From: Xenopus tropicalis | Lineage: Eukaryota > Chordata > Amphibia > Anura > Pipidae | Assembly (NCBI RefSeq): GCF_000004195.4 | Contig: NC_030680.2 | Span: 143,616,045-143,680,044 of the forward strand | DNA length: 64,000 nucleotides | Direction: 5' to 3' | In this document: in pieces, positions 53,241 to 64,000 of the stretch | Layout of the letters: the number at the start of each line of letters is the position of its first letter | Position numbering within the stretch: the stretch's first letter is position 1 | Program-made: the position numbers and the translations under genes | Notes under the pieces: generated by a model | The model's input: the letters and a program-made list of their open reading frames with translations, nothing else | What the model was told of the DNA's origin: nothing | Database searches by the model: none

Positions 53241-53870
53241 GAGGTTGGCAGTCAGCGTCGTTCTATGCAGGGAAGTAGGGTGGATTGGACAGGAAAATGG
53301 GCAGATGGGGCCAACTATGCTATTAATAATGGCCTTTTGGTAGGGGGGTTGTCAGTCACTTGAGGGCTGTGCTATGCAGGGAAAGAAGGTGGATTGGACG
53401 GGGAAATGGGCAGATGGGGCCAACTATGCTATTAATAATGGCCTTTTGGTTGGGGGGTTGGCAGTCACTTGAGGGCTGTGCTATGCAGGGAAAGAGGGTG
53501 GATTGGACGGGGAAATGGGCAGATGGGGCCAACTATGCTATTAATAATGGCCTTTTGGTTGGGGGGTTGGCAGTCACTTGAGGGCCATGCTATGCAGGAA
53601 AATAGTGAGGATTGGACGGAGAAATGGGCAGGTGGGGCCAACTATGCTATTAATAATGGCCTTTTGGTTGGGGGGTTGGCAGTCACTTGAGGGCCATGCT
53701 ATGCAGGAAAATAGGGAGGATTGGACGGAGAAATGGGCAGGTGGGGCCAACTATGCTATTAATAATGGCCTTTTGGTTGGGGGGTTGGCAGTCACTTGAG
53801 GGCCATGCTATGCAGGAAAATAGGGAGGATTGGATGGAGAAATGGGCAGATGGGACCAATTATGCAGGGG
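53241..53870 (+). repeat. 109-bp minisatellite, about 6 units
   Basis: Unit words: TTGGCAGTCACTTGAGGGCT, GTGCTATGCAGGGAAAGA, GATTGGACGGGGAAATGGGC, AACTATGCTATTAATAATGG. 109 is not a multiple of 3, so each unit falls in a new frame and produces staggered short open frames that are not genes. Confidence 0.95.
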
Positions 53871-54636
53871 AATGGGTGGGGAAATGGGTAGGCCAGAATC
53901 GGGCTTCTGTATAAAAGAGGGTGATCTGCCTTGGAGAGAGTGAGGGAGGGGAGGGATTTATTGGTAGGGTTGCTACCCTTTACTGGCAAATATATTGGTT
54001 GTATATTTGTAATACCAGCACTGGCCTTATCTATTGATTTTTTAGGCTAGGCCAGTCAAATACCAGCTGGATGGCAACCATAACGATATCTATACGTATG
54101 TACAGGACTACTGTGTTCAGTATGAGTCCAATCTATAAAGCTTGTGCTGAACATAACTAAGGAATATGTTTTTGGTTGTTTCTTGCCTGATAAACTGAGA
54201 GTAATTTAATCTCTCATCCTTGGTTCTTCCGAATGGTTGTGGGATGAGGAAATCCTTCTTACCTGTAAACCCGAGACCATAGGCAGGAAGGGGAGAACTC
54301 TGGGTAGGGAGGGGCTGGTTATACAGAGCTTGTTGGTTTTATTTTTTGTCACTAATTTCTCTATTTATTTTATTTGGGAAGAACAAATGTTCTGGGCTGA
54401 TTCATAAGCATTTTCAATTTAATATTTTGGCAAATATCTTATCCCCAAAATTTCTGAATTTACTTTGAAAATGATGGATGATTTGAAGAATGTCATTCAT
54501 TTATTTTCTTCCTTTTCACACACATATATATATATATAATATCAAATGGAAGTCTCAGTGCCAGCGTAGGATAAACCTGTCAGTCTGAAGGATAAGCTAT
54601 AACACTGCTTCCTATTCCAGTGGTCTTTAAAGGGTC
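53871..54636. other. unique sequence, short (AT)n at about 54,527-54,539
   Basis: No gene or repeat family recognised. Confidence 0.35.
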
Positions 54637-54812
54637 TTAGGGGCATGTTTACTAAGATTGGAGATAAATATCTCCGGTGATGTTGCCCATAGCAACCAAT
54701 CAGCAATAAGATTTGAATCTACAAGTTAGAAATCAAAGCAAAGACCTAATTGGTTGCTACAGGCAACATCACCGGTAATATTTATTTCTATTCTTAGTAA
54801 ACACACCCAGTA
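54637..54812. mobile_element. hairpin MITE, TTAGGGGCATGTTTACTAAG ends
   Basis: The left end GGGGCATGTTTACTAAG pairs with the right end CTTAGTAAACACACCC. The inner arms GGTGATGTTGCCCATAGCAACCAAT and ATTGGTTGCTACAGGCAACATCACC (in segments) are inverted. It is a CCAAT-hairpin element with Harbinger-like termini. Confidence 0.75.
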
Positions 54813-55110
54813 TGTTATAGAATGGGCAATTCTAAGCAACTTTTCAATTAGTCTTTATTATTTATTATTTAATAATTTGCCTTCTTCTTCTTCTGACCCC
54901 GGCAGCCAAAAAAAAAAAAAAAAAACTACTGCTCTGTGAGGCTCCAGTTTTATTGTTATTGTTGCTTTTTATACCTTATTTTTCAACTTAGCCCCTCCCT
55001 TATTCATATACCAGTCTCTCATTCAAACCACTCCCTAGTTGCTAAGGTAATTTAGTTCCTAGCAACCAGATAGCTGCTGAAACTCCAAACTGGAGAGCTG
55101 CTGAACAAAA
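54813..55110. repeat. dispersed repeat, copy 4 (no MITE insertion)
   Basis: It starts TATGTTATAGAATGGGCAAT and runs through AGGCTCCAGTTTTATTGTTA, TAGCAACCAGATAGCTGCTG and ACTGGAGAGCTGCTGAACAA. The junction TTTATACCTTATTTTTC corresponds to the site where copy 2 carries the T2 MITE. Confidence 0.8.
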
Positions 55111-55119
55111 AATGAAACG

Positions 55120-55613
55120 GTGCTTTTTCAATTCTGATTTTTTGCTAAATGACCTGTTTTTTCTGAAAAACATAAAACAACGAAGATCCGAATTTTCAAA
55201 ATATAAAACCACGAAAATCTGAATATGATTTTTTTTAAGATTTTCGGATTTTCATGGTTTTGTATTTTTTTTTTTAGAAACCACAAACTCATTTCCACGA
55301 ATGTCAGTCATTCATCAAAAAAAAAGGAATGAAAAAAAGGTGCAGACAAAACGCACAAAAACCATGACTTTTTTTGTCGAAACAACCCGAAACCTCTAAA
55401 ACCGCGAAGCAAAGAAAGATCTTCCAGTTGTAAAAGACACGTCCGCCATTGACTTCTACATCCCGACAGCTTTTAGATGGCGTATTCTTTTGCTTTCGGG
55501 ATTTGTCATAGTTTTGTCACGTTTTTTTTCTAACAAATTCTGGTTTTTGGGAACAAAAAAAACCCCGAACCTAAAAAAATTGTAGTAGTAAAATGTAGTA
55601 GTAAATGCCCCCC
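55120..55613. mobile_element. AT-rich MITE-like sequence, GTAGTAAATGCCCC right end
   Basis: GATCCGAATTTTCAAAATAT and TTTTCGGATTTTCATGG form inverted arms. The right end TAGTAAATGCCCCCCTTA resembles the GGGGC...TTTACTA ends at 47,395. The left end is unclear. Confidence 0.5.
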
Positions 55614-56140
55614 TTAATATTTAATATGTAAACAAGTGCAAGGGGCTTAGCTTAAGCCTCAATTAATAATAATCACAGAAAGTTCTGCAATTAATATGAT
55701 CCATATCCAACACTGTGTATCTCACCCCCATAAACTCACAGGCAGTTCCTACATACACTATAGAGTCTTGCAGTTCCTCCGCTTCCCCTGAATACTCTGA
55801 ATAGTCTGATAATCACAAACCTTTGTATGGTTCCACCTGTGTAAACTGAGCCCACGGGGCATGTAATGGCAGATCAACCCAAATCCCTCTAGTGTTTGGC
55901 AATGGGAAGCTGAACCTTGACTCCTTCAGGGCTCATTCTTCGTGCCTTCAGGGGGAGGTTGGGTTGCCACCTGGCCGGTAGTTTTGCTATAATCCGGAAG
56001 AGGTGGGGAGAATAATAAGAGACTAAATAAGGGAATTTATACAGGGTGACGGAAGACAAAAAAGAATGGGATCTATAAACAGTAGGAGTGCAGGAAGGGA
56101 ACAGGGGAGGATAGAGCTACAGGGATCCTGATGCAGGTCC
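55614..56140. other. unique sequence
   Basis: No recognised gene or repeat. Confidence 0.35.
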
Positions 56141-56148
56141 TTCTAGGC

Positions 56149-56317
56149 CAGCGGTTCTCAACCTTTGGGGTGGAACGGCCCTTACACAGGGGAAGCCCAA
56201 CACCATCGGAAAACACATATTTCCGATGGTTTTAGGAATAATTTTATGGCTGGGGGTCACCACAACATGAGGAACTGTATTAAAGGGTCGCGGCATTAGG
56301 GAGGTTGAAAACCACTG
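56149..56317. mobile_element. hAT-type MITE, CAGCGGTTCTCAACC ends
   Basis: The left end CAGCGGTTCTCAACCTTTGG and the right end GAGGTTGAAAACCACTG are inverted. CAGTGGTTCTCAACC is a well-known hAT terminus in vertebrates. The flanks TTCTAGGC (56,141-56,148) and TGCTAGGG (56,318-56,325) match at 6 of 8 positions, a decayed 8-bp duplication. Confidence 0.88.
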
Positions 56318-56584
56318 TGCTAGGGCTATTCAACTCTTGGTCCGTGGATTGGGCCAGTGAACTGACATATACAGTATGTTTGTTGGCCGTATTATATAAA
56401 AATAATGATTTCATAGAGAAGTTTATGGGGCCCACAAGCAAGCAGAGGGCCATTAATGGTCATATGACTTAGAGGGCCCATATGTGGCCCATTGGCTTCC
56501 ATTTGGATAGTCCTTTCATTCTGTAGTTTAATTTGTGGAGCCACTTTACTGTGACTGTAAAAATCTCTGATACAGTTATCAGTT

Positions 56585-56726
56585 ATACATACTGTATATA
56601 GATATATAGATACCGGTAACAGATAAATGATAGAATGATAGATGATACATAGATAGATAGATATAAATTAGATAAATTAGATAAATGATAGATAGATAGA
56701 TAGATAGACAGATGATATATAGAAAA

Positions 56727-56771
<45 letters not shown>

Positions 56772-56878
56772 AAGATAGATATATATAGATAGATAGATAT
56801 ATAGATAGATAGATATAGATGGATAGATATAGATAGATGATAGATAGATAGATATGATAGATAGATAGATGATAGATA

Positions 56879-56915
<37 letters not shown>

Positions 56916-57110
56916 AAGATAGATAAAGATACCTGTAGATAGATAGATAGATGATAGATAGATAGATAGATAGAAAGATAGATATATATATATATAGATA
57001 GATATATAGATAGATAAAGATAGATAGATATAGATAGATAGATAGATAGATGATAGATAGATAGATAGATAGATAGATGATAGATAGATGATAGATAGAT
57101 AGATAAAGCT
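56585..57110. repeat. GATA tetranucleotide array (2)
   Basis: TAGATAGATAGATAGA with ATATAGATA and GATGATAGA interruptions. Minus-strand open frame of Ser, Ile, Tyr and Leu is an artefact. Confidence 0.95.
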
Positions 57111-57196
57111 TTGTGCTGAGCAATAGGGAGTCAGGCTCCCCCAGGTCCCACCATGAAGAGAAATATTTTTATCCAGGCCAGTGAATGCCCCTCCGG

Positions 57197-58725
57197 CTGA
57201 GTTAAGGGAATGAGTTGTAGGGGTTTATAAAAATTGGGCCCTAGGATGTTACCCCAGGATAGACCCCTAGGTTGGGTGGTACTTTATTAGTGCAACACCT
57301 TTGGTGCTTGGCACTTAAATAGTTACAGGGAGTATCCCTGCAGTCCAAGGTTATGGCCACTGGGTGGCATAATCGGTATAAAAGGCTGTGCAGCCATGTG
57401 CTGACAGGTCTTCCTGCCTGGGACCCCTCTGGCTAGAGGACAGTGACAGGCTGGGTTTAGAGAGAAAGATATCTATCATAGGCCGCTCTAGGGGTGGCAG
57501 ACAGGGTATTTAGCTGGGCAGCTTGGCCCCATCAGGAGACAAATTGAGATTAAGATCTCCCAGCATTAATAGCTGGAGTCAGGGACTAAAGAGATAGGAA
57601 TAGGAGTTTGCCTAATCCGGGGGATAGCCGGGTGATATTTCCGGAGTGAGGTCTCCAGGGGGTGTCCGCTCGTCGGGAGTACCGGGGATAGCCCTAGAGA
57701 GGGTATTCCGGCGCGAGTACCGGAGGGAACCCCAAAGGGAGGGTCATTTGGCTGGAGTGTTACCGGTATCCCAGGATATATCCTGTGTCTCCTGTATGCA
57801 AAAGCTGTCTGCCACTCTGCAAATAAACACAACACTTGGTTCAGCATACTTTAGAGTGTGTGTTTGTATTACTCCTGGAGGATCTACACTACCTGGTAAG
57901 GATATACCCCAGTGAGGGGGCAAGGTACTAGGAGTGCTGGGAGTCCCCACCGAGGAGCAATATATTAAGTTCTCAGGAGGGGAGTTATAGGTCATCCTAT
58001 CCCTATCCTGGGTGGAGGCACGCCAAAGTATAAAGAAATATCTGTTCCCCAAAGTAAGCGGGGCTCAGGACTCCTGAAAAGCGCCATGTATAGTGATATA
58101 TCAGCAGGTAGTGCCACAACCGTTTAATAAGTGGACTACAGAGTTAAGGGAATGAGTTAAGGGAATGAGTTAAGGGAATGAGTTAAGGGAATGAGTTAAG
58201 GGAATGAGTTAAGGGAATGAGTTAAGGGAATGAGTTGAGGGAATGAGTTGAGGGAATGAGTTGAGGGAATGAGTTGAGGGAATGAGTTGAGGGAATGAGT
58301 TGAGGGAATGAGTTAAGGGAATGAGTTAAGGGAATGAGTTAAGGGAATGAGTTAAGGGAATGAGTTAAGGGAATGAGTTAAGGGAATGAGTTAAGGGAAT
58401 GAGTTAAGGGAATGAGTTGAGGGAATGAGTTGAGGGAATGAGTTAAGGGAATGAGTTAAGGGAATGAGTTGAGGGAATGAGTTGAGGGAATGAGTTAAGG
58501 GAATGAGTTAAGGGAATGAGTTGAGGGAATGAGTTAAGGGAATGAGTTAAGGGAATGAGTTGAGGGAATGAGTTGAGGGAATGAGTTGAGGGAATGAGTT
58601 AAGGGAATGAGTTAAGGGAATGAGTTGAGGGAATGAGTTAAGGGAATGAGTTAAGGGAATGAGTTGAGGGAATGAGTTGAGGGAATGAGTTGAGGGAATG
58701 AGTTAAGGGAATGAGTTAAGGCAAT
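57197..58725 (+). repeat. 13-bp minisatellite (GAGTTAAGGGAAT), split by an LTR
   Basis: Left of the LTR are only about 1.3 units (57,199-57,215). Right of it are 45 units (58,141-58,725). Units are of two kinds, GAGTTAAGG (A) and GAGTTGAGG (G), in the order A7 G6 A8 G2 A2 G2 A2 G A2 G3 A2 G A2 G3 A2; the last 16 units are an exact double of an 8-unit block. Confidence 0.95.
57216..58140 (+). mobile_element. solo LTR (925 bp) with GAGT duplication
   Basis: The element begins TGTAGGGG and ends GGACTACA, so the ends are TGTAG...CTACA. GAGT lies on both sides (57,212-57,215 and 58,141-58,144), a 4-bp duplication. Inside are a TATA box (TATAAAA, 57,377-57,383), a polyadenylation signal (AATAAA, 57,822-57,827) and a GT-rich stretch after it, in the U3-R-U5 order of a plus-strand LTR. 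No primer-binding site, gag or pol follows, so it is a solo LTR left after recombination. The family is not identified. Confidence 0.85.
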
Positions 58726-59051
58726 GAGTAGCCGGCGCTGATCTCACTCAGTAAAACACTCATAAAAGCCTGAGTTATTCCATCCGCTCTGATTCCCCTG
58801 ATTGTGCTGCTTCCGCATTCACCTAACTGAGAAATATGTTCACTCACCCAAAGGAGCTTTCTGCTCTATTTCGGTCTCTCTGTTGTGTGTTCAGGTGTGA
58901 AAAAATATTATTTGCTTTATTAAAATGTTACTATTTATATGGGATGTCTTTGGGGGGTCAAAGCTGGAGCAGTAAATAGTACAGACTATTAAATAGTAGG
59001 AACAGTGTGTTTGTGAAAGTATAATAAGGTACCACTGTGTAAGCAGCATAA
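58726..59051. other. unique sequence between two arrays
   Basis: No gene; leads into the 82-bp array. Confidence 0.4.
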
Positions 59052-61544
59052 TAAGGGAAGGGACTGGGGCTGTGGGATAGCAGGTATAGTAGGGAGAGAT
59101 GGTGCCTATAGTAGCAGTGGGGGGATAATAGCCTCTGGGAAGGGACTGGGGCTGTGGGAGAGCAGGTATAGTAGGGAGAGATGGTGCCTATAGTAGCAGT
59201 GGGGGGATAATAGCCTCTGGGAAGGGACTGGGGCTGTGGGATAGCAGGTATAGTAGGGAGAGATGGTGCCTATAGTAGCAGTGGGGGGATAATAGCCTCT
59301 GGGAAGGGACTGGGGCTGTGGGATAGCAGGTATAGTAGGGAGAGATGGTGCCTATAGTAGCAGTGGGGGATAATAGCCTCTGGGAAGGGACTGGGGCTGT
59401 GGGATAGCAGGTATAGTAGGGAGAGATGGTGCCTATAGTAGCAGTGGGGGGATAATAGCCTCTGGGAAGGGACTGGGGCTGTGGGATAGCAGGTATAGTA
59501 GGGAGAGATGGTGCCTATAGTAGCAGTGGGGGATAATAGCCTCTGGGAAGGGACTGGGGCTGTGGGATAGCAGGTATAGTAGGGAGAGATGGTGCCTATA
59601 GTAGCAGTGGGGGGATAATAGCCTCTGGGAAGGGACTGGGGCTGTGGGATAGCAGGTATAGTAGGGAGAGATGGTGCCTATAGTAGCAGTGGGGGGATAA
59701 TAGCCTCTGGGAAGGGACTGGGGCTGTGGGATAGCAGGTATAGTAGGGAGAGATGGTGCCTATAGTAGCAGTGGGGGGATAATAGCCTCTGGGAAGGGAC
59801 TGGGGCTGTGGGATAGCAGGTATAGTAGGGAGAGATGGTGCCTATAGTAGCAGTGGGGGGATAATAGCCTCTGGGAAGGGACTGGGGCTGTGGGATAGCA
59901 GGTATAGTAGGGAGAGATGGTGCCTATAGTAGCAGTGGGGGGATAATAGCCTCTGGGAAGGGACTGGGGCTGTGGGATAGCAGGTATAGTAGGGAGAGAT
60001 GGTGCCTATAGTAGCAGTGGGGGGGATAATAGCCTCTGGGAAGGGACTGGGGCTGTGGGATAGCAGGTATAGTAGGGAGAGATGGTGCCTATAGTAGCAG
60101 TGGGGGGGATAATAGCCTCTGGGAAGGGACTGGGGCTGTGGGATAGCAGGTATAGTAGGGAGAGATGGTGCCTATAGTAGCAGTGGGGGGATAATAGCCT
60201 CTGGGAAGGGACTGGGGCTGTGGGATAGCAGGTATAGTAGGGAGAGATGGTGCCTATAGTAGCAGTGGGGGGATAATAGCCTCTGGAAAGGGACTGGGGC
60301 TGTGGGATAGCAGGTATAGTAGGGAGAGATGGTGCCTATAGTAGCAGTGGGATAATAGCCTCTAGGAAGGGACTGGGGCTGTGGGATAGCAGGTATAGTA
60401 GGGAGAGATGGTGCCTATAGTAGCAGTGGGGGGGATAATAGCCTCTGGGAAGGGACTGGGGCTGTGGGATAGCAGGTATAGTAGGGAGAGATGGTGCCTA
60501 TAGTAGCAGTGGGGGGATAATAGCCTCTGGGAAGGGACTGTGGCTGTGGGATAGCAGGTATAGTAGGGAGAGATGGTGCCTATAGTAGCAGTGGGGGGAT
60601 AATAGCCTCTGGGAAGGGACTGGGGCTGTGGGATAGCAGGTATAGTAGGGAGAGATGGTGCCTATAGTAGCAGTGGGGGGATAATAGCCTCTGGGAAGGG
60701 ACTGTGGCTGTGGGATAGCAGGTATAGTAGGGAGAGATGGTGCCTATAGTAGCAGTGGGGGGATAATAGCCTCTGGGAAGGGACTGGGGCTGTGGGATAG
60801 CAGGTATAGTAGGGAGAGATGGTGCCTATAGTAGTAGTGGGGGGATAATAGCCTCTGGGAAGGGACTGGGGCTGAGGGATAGCAGGTATAGTAGGGAGAG
60901 ATGGTGCCTATAGTAGTAGTGGGGGGATAATAGCCTCTGGGAAGGGACTGGGGCTGAGGGATAGCAGGTATAGTAGGGAGAGATGGTGCCTATAGTAGCA
61001 GTGGGGGATAATAGCCTTTGGGAAGGGACTGGGGCTGTGGGATAGCAGGTATAGTAGGGAGAGATGGTGCCTATAGTAGTAGTGGGGGGATAATAGCCTC
61101 TGGGAAGGGACTGGGGCTGAGGGATAGCAGGTATAGTAGGGAGAGATGGTGCCTATAGTAGTAGTGGGGGGATAATAGCCTCTGGGAAGGGACTGGGGCT
61201 GAGGGATAGCAGGTATAGTAGGGAGAGATGGTGCCTATAGTAGCAGTGGGGGGATAATAGCCTCTGGGAAGGGACTGGGGCTGTGGGATAGCAGGTATAG
61301 TAGGGAGAGATGGTGCCTATAGTAGCAGTGGGGGATAATAGCCTCTGGGAAGGGACTGGGGCTGTGGGATAGCAGGTATAGTAGGGAGAGATGGTGCCTA
61401 TAGTAGCAGTGGGGGGATAATAGCCTCTGGGAAGGGACTGGGGCTGTGGGATAGCAGGTATAGTAGGGAGAGATGGTGCCTATAGTAGCAGTGGGGGATA
61501 ATAGCCTTTGGGAAGGGACTGGGGCTGTGGGATAGCAGGTATAT
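59052..61544 (+). repeat. 82-bp minisatellite, about 30 units
   Basis: Unit words: GGGATAATAGCCTCTGGGAA, GGGACTGGGGCTGTGGGATA, GCAGGTATAGTAGGGAGAGA, TGGTGCCTATAGTAGCAGTG. The period is 81-84 bp because the G run varies. Variants (GTAGTAGTGG, CTGAGGG) cluster between 60,820 and 61,210. The same unit is present inverted at 1-216. Confidence 0.97.
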
Positions 61545-63175
61545 AAGAACCATAAAATCTAATTTCCCCCAGTGGCCCCACCTTAAGTAAATGCAACTCT
61601 TATTGCTATTATGAAGCAGTAAAACCTGAGGACCCTCCATTCCCCCGGCTGTACACGATACAATATACAATACACAGTCCGTGCCTGGATTATATTTTCT
61701 CTTCCACATTCTTTCTTATCAGGGAGATGGATTTTTAAGTCTTCTCTGGCTTGGAAATATCACAAATATGTATCATTATAATGTAAATGTATTGAATTCC
61801 AGACCCTGCGTTTCCCCAGTTCTCATTAGATTTTGTGGGCTGTAGACATTTGGTTTAATGGATTAAACCTGAAAATCTGCAGTTCGTGTTGTTATGTGGG
61901 GAAGGTGTGGGCCCAGGAGTTTATAGGGATGGACATTCTTTCCATAAAGTAAATGAAAACAGTAGCTCATAGCCCTGGGCCCGTTACATATATAATGTTT
62001 CAAACTCAGGGTGGTCTCAAGAAAATTAAATTAGAGAGGAATGTGATGTCGTTATGCTTAGAAATAACCAGGGAAATGTCCGAAGACTTTTCTCTGCTCA
62101 CTAACTTCATTTTCTAAGATGAGAAACATCACAAGAATTTCCCTTTCTCACTAACTCAATTTTCTACCATTTTCAGTCTCCCAATATGAACAACAGGTGG
62201 CGCTGTTGTTTCTCATTTATTATACTACCGGTGTAAAAACTGCCGATATATTGAAAACTAAAAAGACAAATATAATATACATTGGAAAAGTGCCCAGACG
62301 AATACACGTTTTCAATATACAGTATGTTGTTTATAGTCAATGGGGAAAGGGAGAATGCTATCAGTTAGAACTAACTCATACAGCCTACCTAAGGAACAGT
62401 AGGTGATAGACATGCATAAGGGCGATAGAGTCAAACACCCAGGGCTGCCATCAGGGAGAGGGCTGGCAGTGGCAGGGTGCCTAGGGTGCCCGGTCGGCAA
62501 CTTGCTATACTTCTCCCCCAGTGTAAGGGTGATAACAACGGGAGGGGGGGGGGTGGAGATATCAGCAAGCAGTGGGGAGCAGGTGGTACAGGGGTACATA
62601 AGGCCCTGGACTAGGGTTAGGCAGACAAGAGGTACATGCCTAGGACCCCCCCCCCCTCCCCAGTTTTGCACCCTAGGCACGTGCCTCTTCTATAAGGTTT
62701 GGAACCACAGTAAGTGCCACCTTCCGATTCTCAGAAACCTGGGCAGGATTGTGACGTCACGGGGGGTGGGGCAGGTGACATTGGGGATGAAGCCAATGAC
62801 ATTGGAGGCAGGGCTGGCGACATCAGAGGCCAGGTTATGACGTGGCCATAGGCGATTGGACGATCATCACATCAATGTAAAAGAGTCCTTCTCGGTTTCT
62901 CTAATTTGGAAACCCAGGTAGGGAGTTTCGACCCCGATAGCCCCCCCGAAAACTGGCCTGTCCGGGTCAAAACCAGGCGACCCTACTCTTCTGCCCCCCC
63001 CCCCCCCCAAGAGAAGCAAAAGTTTGATTTAGAGGTCCAAAATGGGGTGGAGCTTGCAGGTTTTTTAGGGTTTTTTATTTCATTTTAAGGTCCCATTCCA
63101 CTTGTCAACAGGGCCCTCCTCTTCCCATATGACCAGACAGCTAATAAGCTGGATATGTGCCCCAGGAGGGGGCAA
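61545..63175. other. unique and low-complexity sequence; MITE end at about 62,030-62,215
   Basis: 62,030-62,215 contains GAAACATCACAAG and the terminus AACAGGTGGCGCTGTTG, related to the MITE at 49,729. C/G runs occur at 62,537-62,552, 62,646-62,660 and 62,994-63,008. 61,690-61,900 is repeat-free. No gene recognised. Confidence 0.4.
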
Positions 63176-63179
63176 TTTC

Positions 63180-63276
63180 CAATTCTACAATCTGCTCATT
63201 GTCCAATTCTACAATCTGCTCATTGTCCAATTCTACAATCTGCTCATTGTCCAATTCTACAATCTGCTCATTGTCC
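63180..63276 (+). repeat. 24-bp tandem repeat, 4 units
   Basis: AATTCTACAATCTGCTCATT plus GTCC is repeated four times without change. 24 is a multiple of 3, so two frames stay open; not a gene. Confidence 0.95.
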
Positions 63277-64000
63277 GACCAATCAAACCAACAAGCCCTT
63301 CCCCACATTCAGGCCATAAATCTAACAGAAATTCTAACGGAAATTATATTGGCTTCAGAAATCTGGAAATTGCGTGGATTATCCCTAAACCCTATTCCGT
63401 GGCTAAAATTCCCTAAAACGGGAGTATTTCCTTGAAAATGGAACCCCCGCTTGTGGCCCTCTGCCCCCTTGTCCTTGTGTAATCCCTTCAATGTATGCGG
63501 GGCCATAAATGCTGGAATAAATGATAGAAAAGAGTCACAGACAATATTTGTTTTTCTGTCACGTTTATTGTAATTGCATTGTGACTCCACACCCCCGACC
63601 ATGTTCTTGTAAGTCTGTTTATCTCTCTGGCAATAGAAAATTAAACATTCAGACCCCCCCGGGGGAGACGCTGCGCAGGAAATTCAATGTATAACAAGAG
63701 AAATTTCATTTCGTTTGGATTTGGGTGAATGCCTATGGAAACAGAGCAGATTTTGGAGAGCGGCCTTTACCTTTCCTAATTGATTTCCTGCAAAGTTGCA
63801 TCTCCCTGTAGCGCTGCATTCGGGATAAGATTTGTAAGTAAAGGGATGTGTTTCATTCGCCTTTAGTTACCTGCAATGTAAGTCTGTGATGAGAAAATTC
63901 CTTCTGTTCTATCCACACTGCGGGCGATTGTAAGCTCATATGGTTTGGGTAAGGTGCATAGGTGTCGCTTTTGGAATAAACATTTATGATACAGTGTGAC
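63277..64000. other. unique sequence, possible conserved block 63,540-64,000
   Basis: Repeat-free (TTTTTCTGTCACGTTTATTG, ATTTCATTTCGTTTGGATTT, TTGATTTCCTGCAAAGTTGC). No open frame with a known domain. Could be conserved non-coding DNA; comparison with other vertebrates is needed to decide. Confidence 0.35.

Noticed and set aside
53360..53914. Four overlapping open frames of 73-75 codons
   Set aside because: One per 109-bp repeat unit, each shifted in frame.
57566..58052. Open frames of 89-102 codons between 57,566 and 58,052
   Set aside because: They lie in the R and U5 regions of the solo LTR and have no similarity to gag, pol or a host protein that I can see.
1..64000. tRNA, rRNA or snRNA genes
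   Set aside because: No A/B-box cloverleaf, rRNA or snRNA sequence could be recognised by eye. A covariance-model search would be decisive.

Overview
This is vertebrate nuclear DNA that can be placed in the frog genus Xenopus (species not resolved). Two things support this. First, five exons on the minus strand encode the start of a mitochondrial S-adenosylmethionine carrier (slc25a26) whose residues match what I remember of the Xenopus protein. Second, the intergenic DNA is full of repeat families typical of Xenopus: TTAA-flanked T2-type MITEs, hairpin MITEs, MITEs carrying minisatellites, CR1 remnants and a Tx1-type LINE.

Layout. Positions 1-14,230 hold the promoter and exons 1-5 of slc25a26, running right to left from the start codon at 13,818 to 3,559. 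Later exons lie beyond the left edge. The introns carry nested MITEs and tandem repeats. From about 14.5 to 28.8 kb there is a stack of mobile DNA: a dispersed repeat with an amplified 56-bp core and a clean T2 MITE insertion; a satellite of about 100 bp per unit split by an almost complete 6.7-kb Tx1-clade LINE (ORF1 with three zinc knuckles, ORF2 with APE endonuclease and reverse transcriptase, one frameshift); then an intact 765-codon gene for a THAP-domain DDE transposase of Kolobok type.

From 28.8 to 64 kb I find no host gene. The region holds a 5.2-kb array of a 54-bp unit, several other minisatellites (13, 77, 82, 109 and 130 bp), GATA microsatellites, CR1 fragments, about ten MITEs (several with readable target-site duplications), a solo LTR inserted in a 13-bp minisatellite, and a few stretches of unique sequence that could be conserved non-coding elements.

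How the parts relate. Only slc25a26 is a host gene with a known job. The LINE, the satellite and the THAP transposase lie together in an order that recalls the Tx1L/Tx1D arrangement of X. laevis, where a LINE targets tandem repeats inside a DNA transposon. That composite is the most interesting candidate system here. Element ends of the transposase-bearing transposon could not be resolved by eye.
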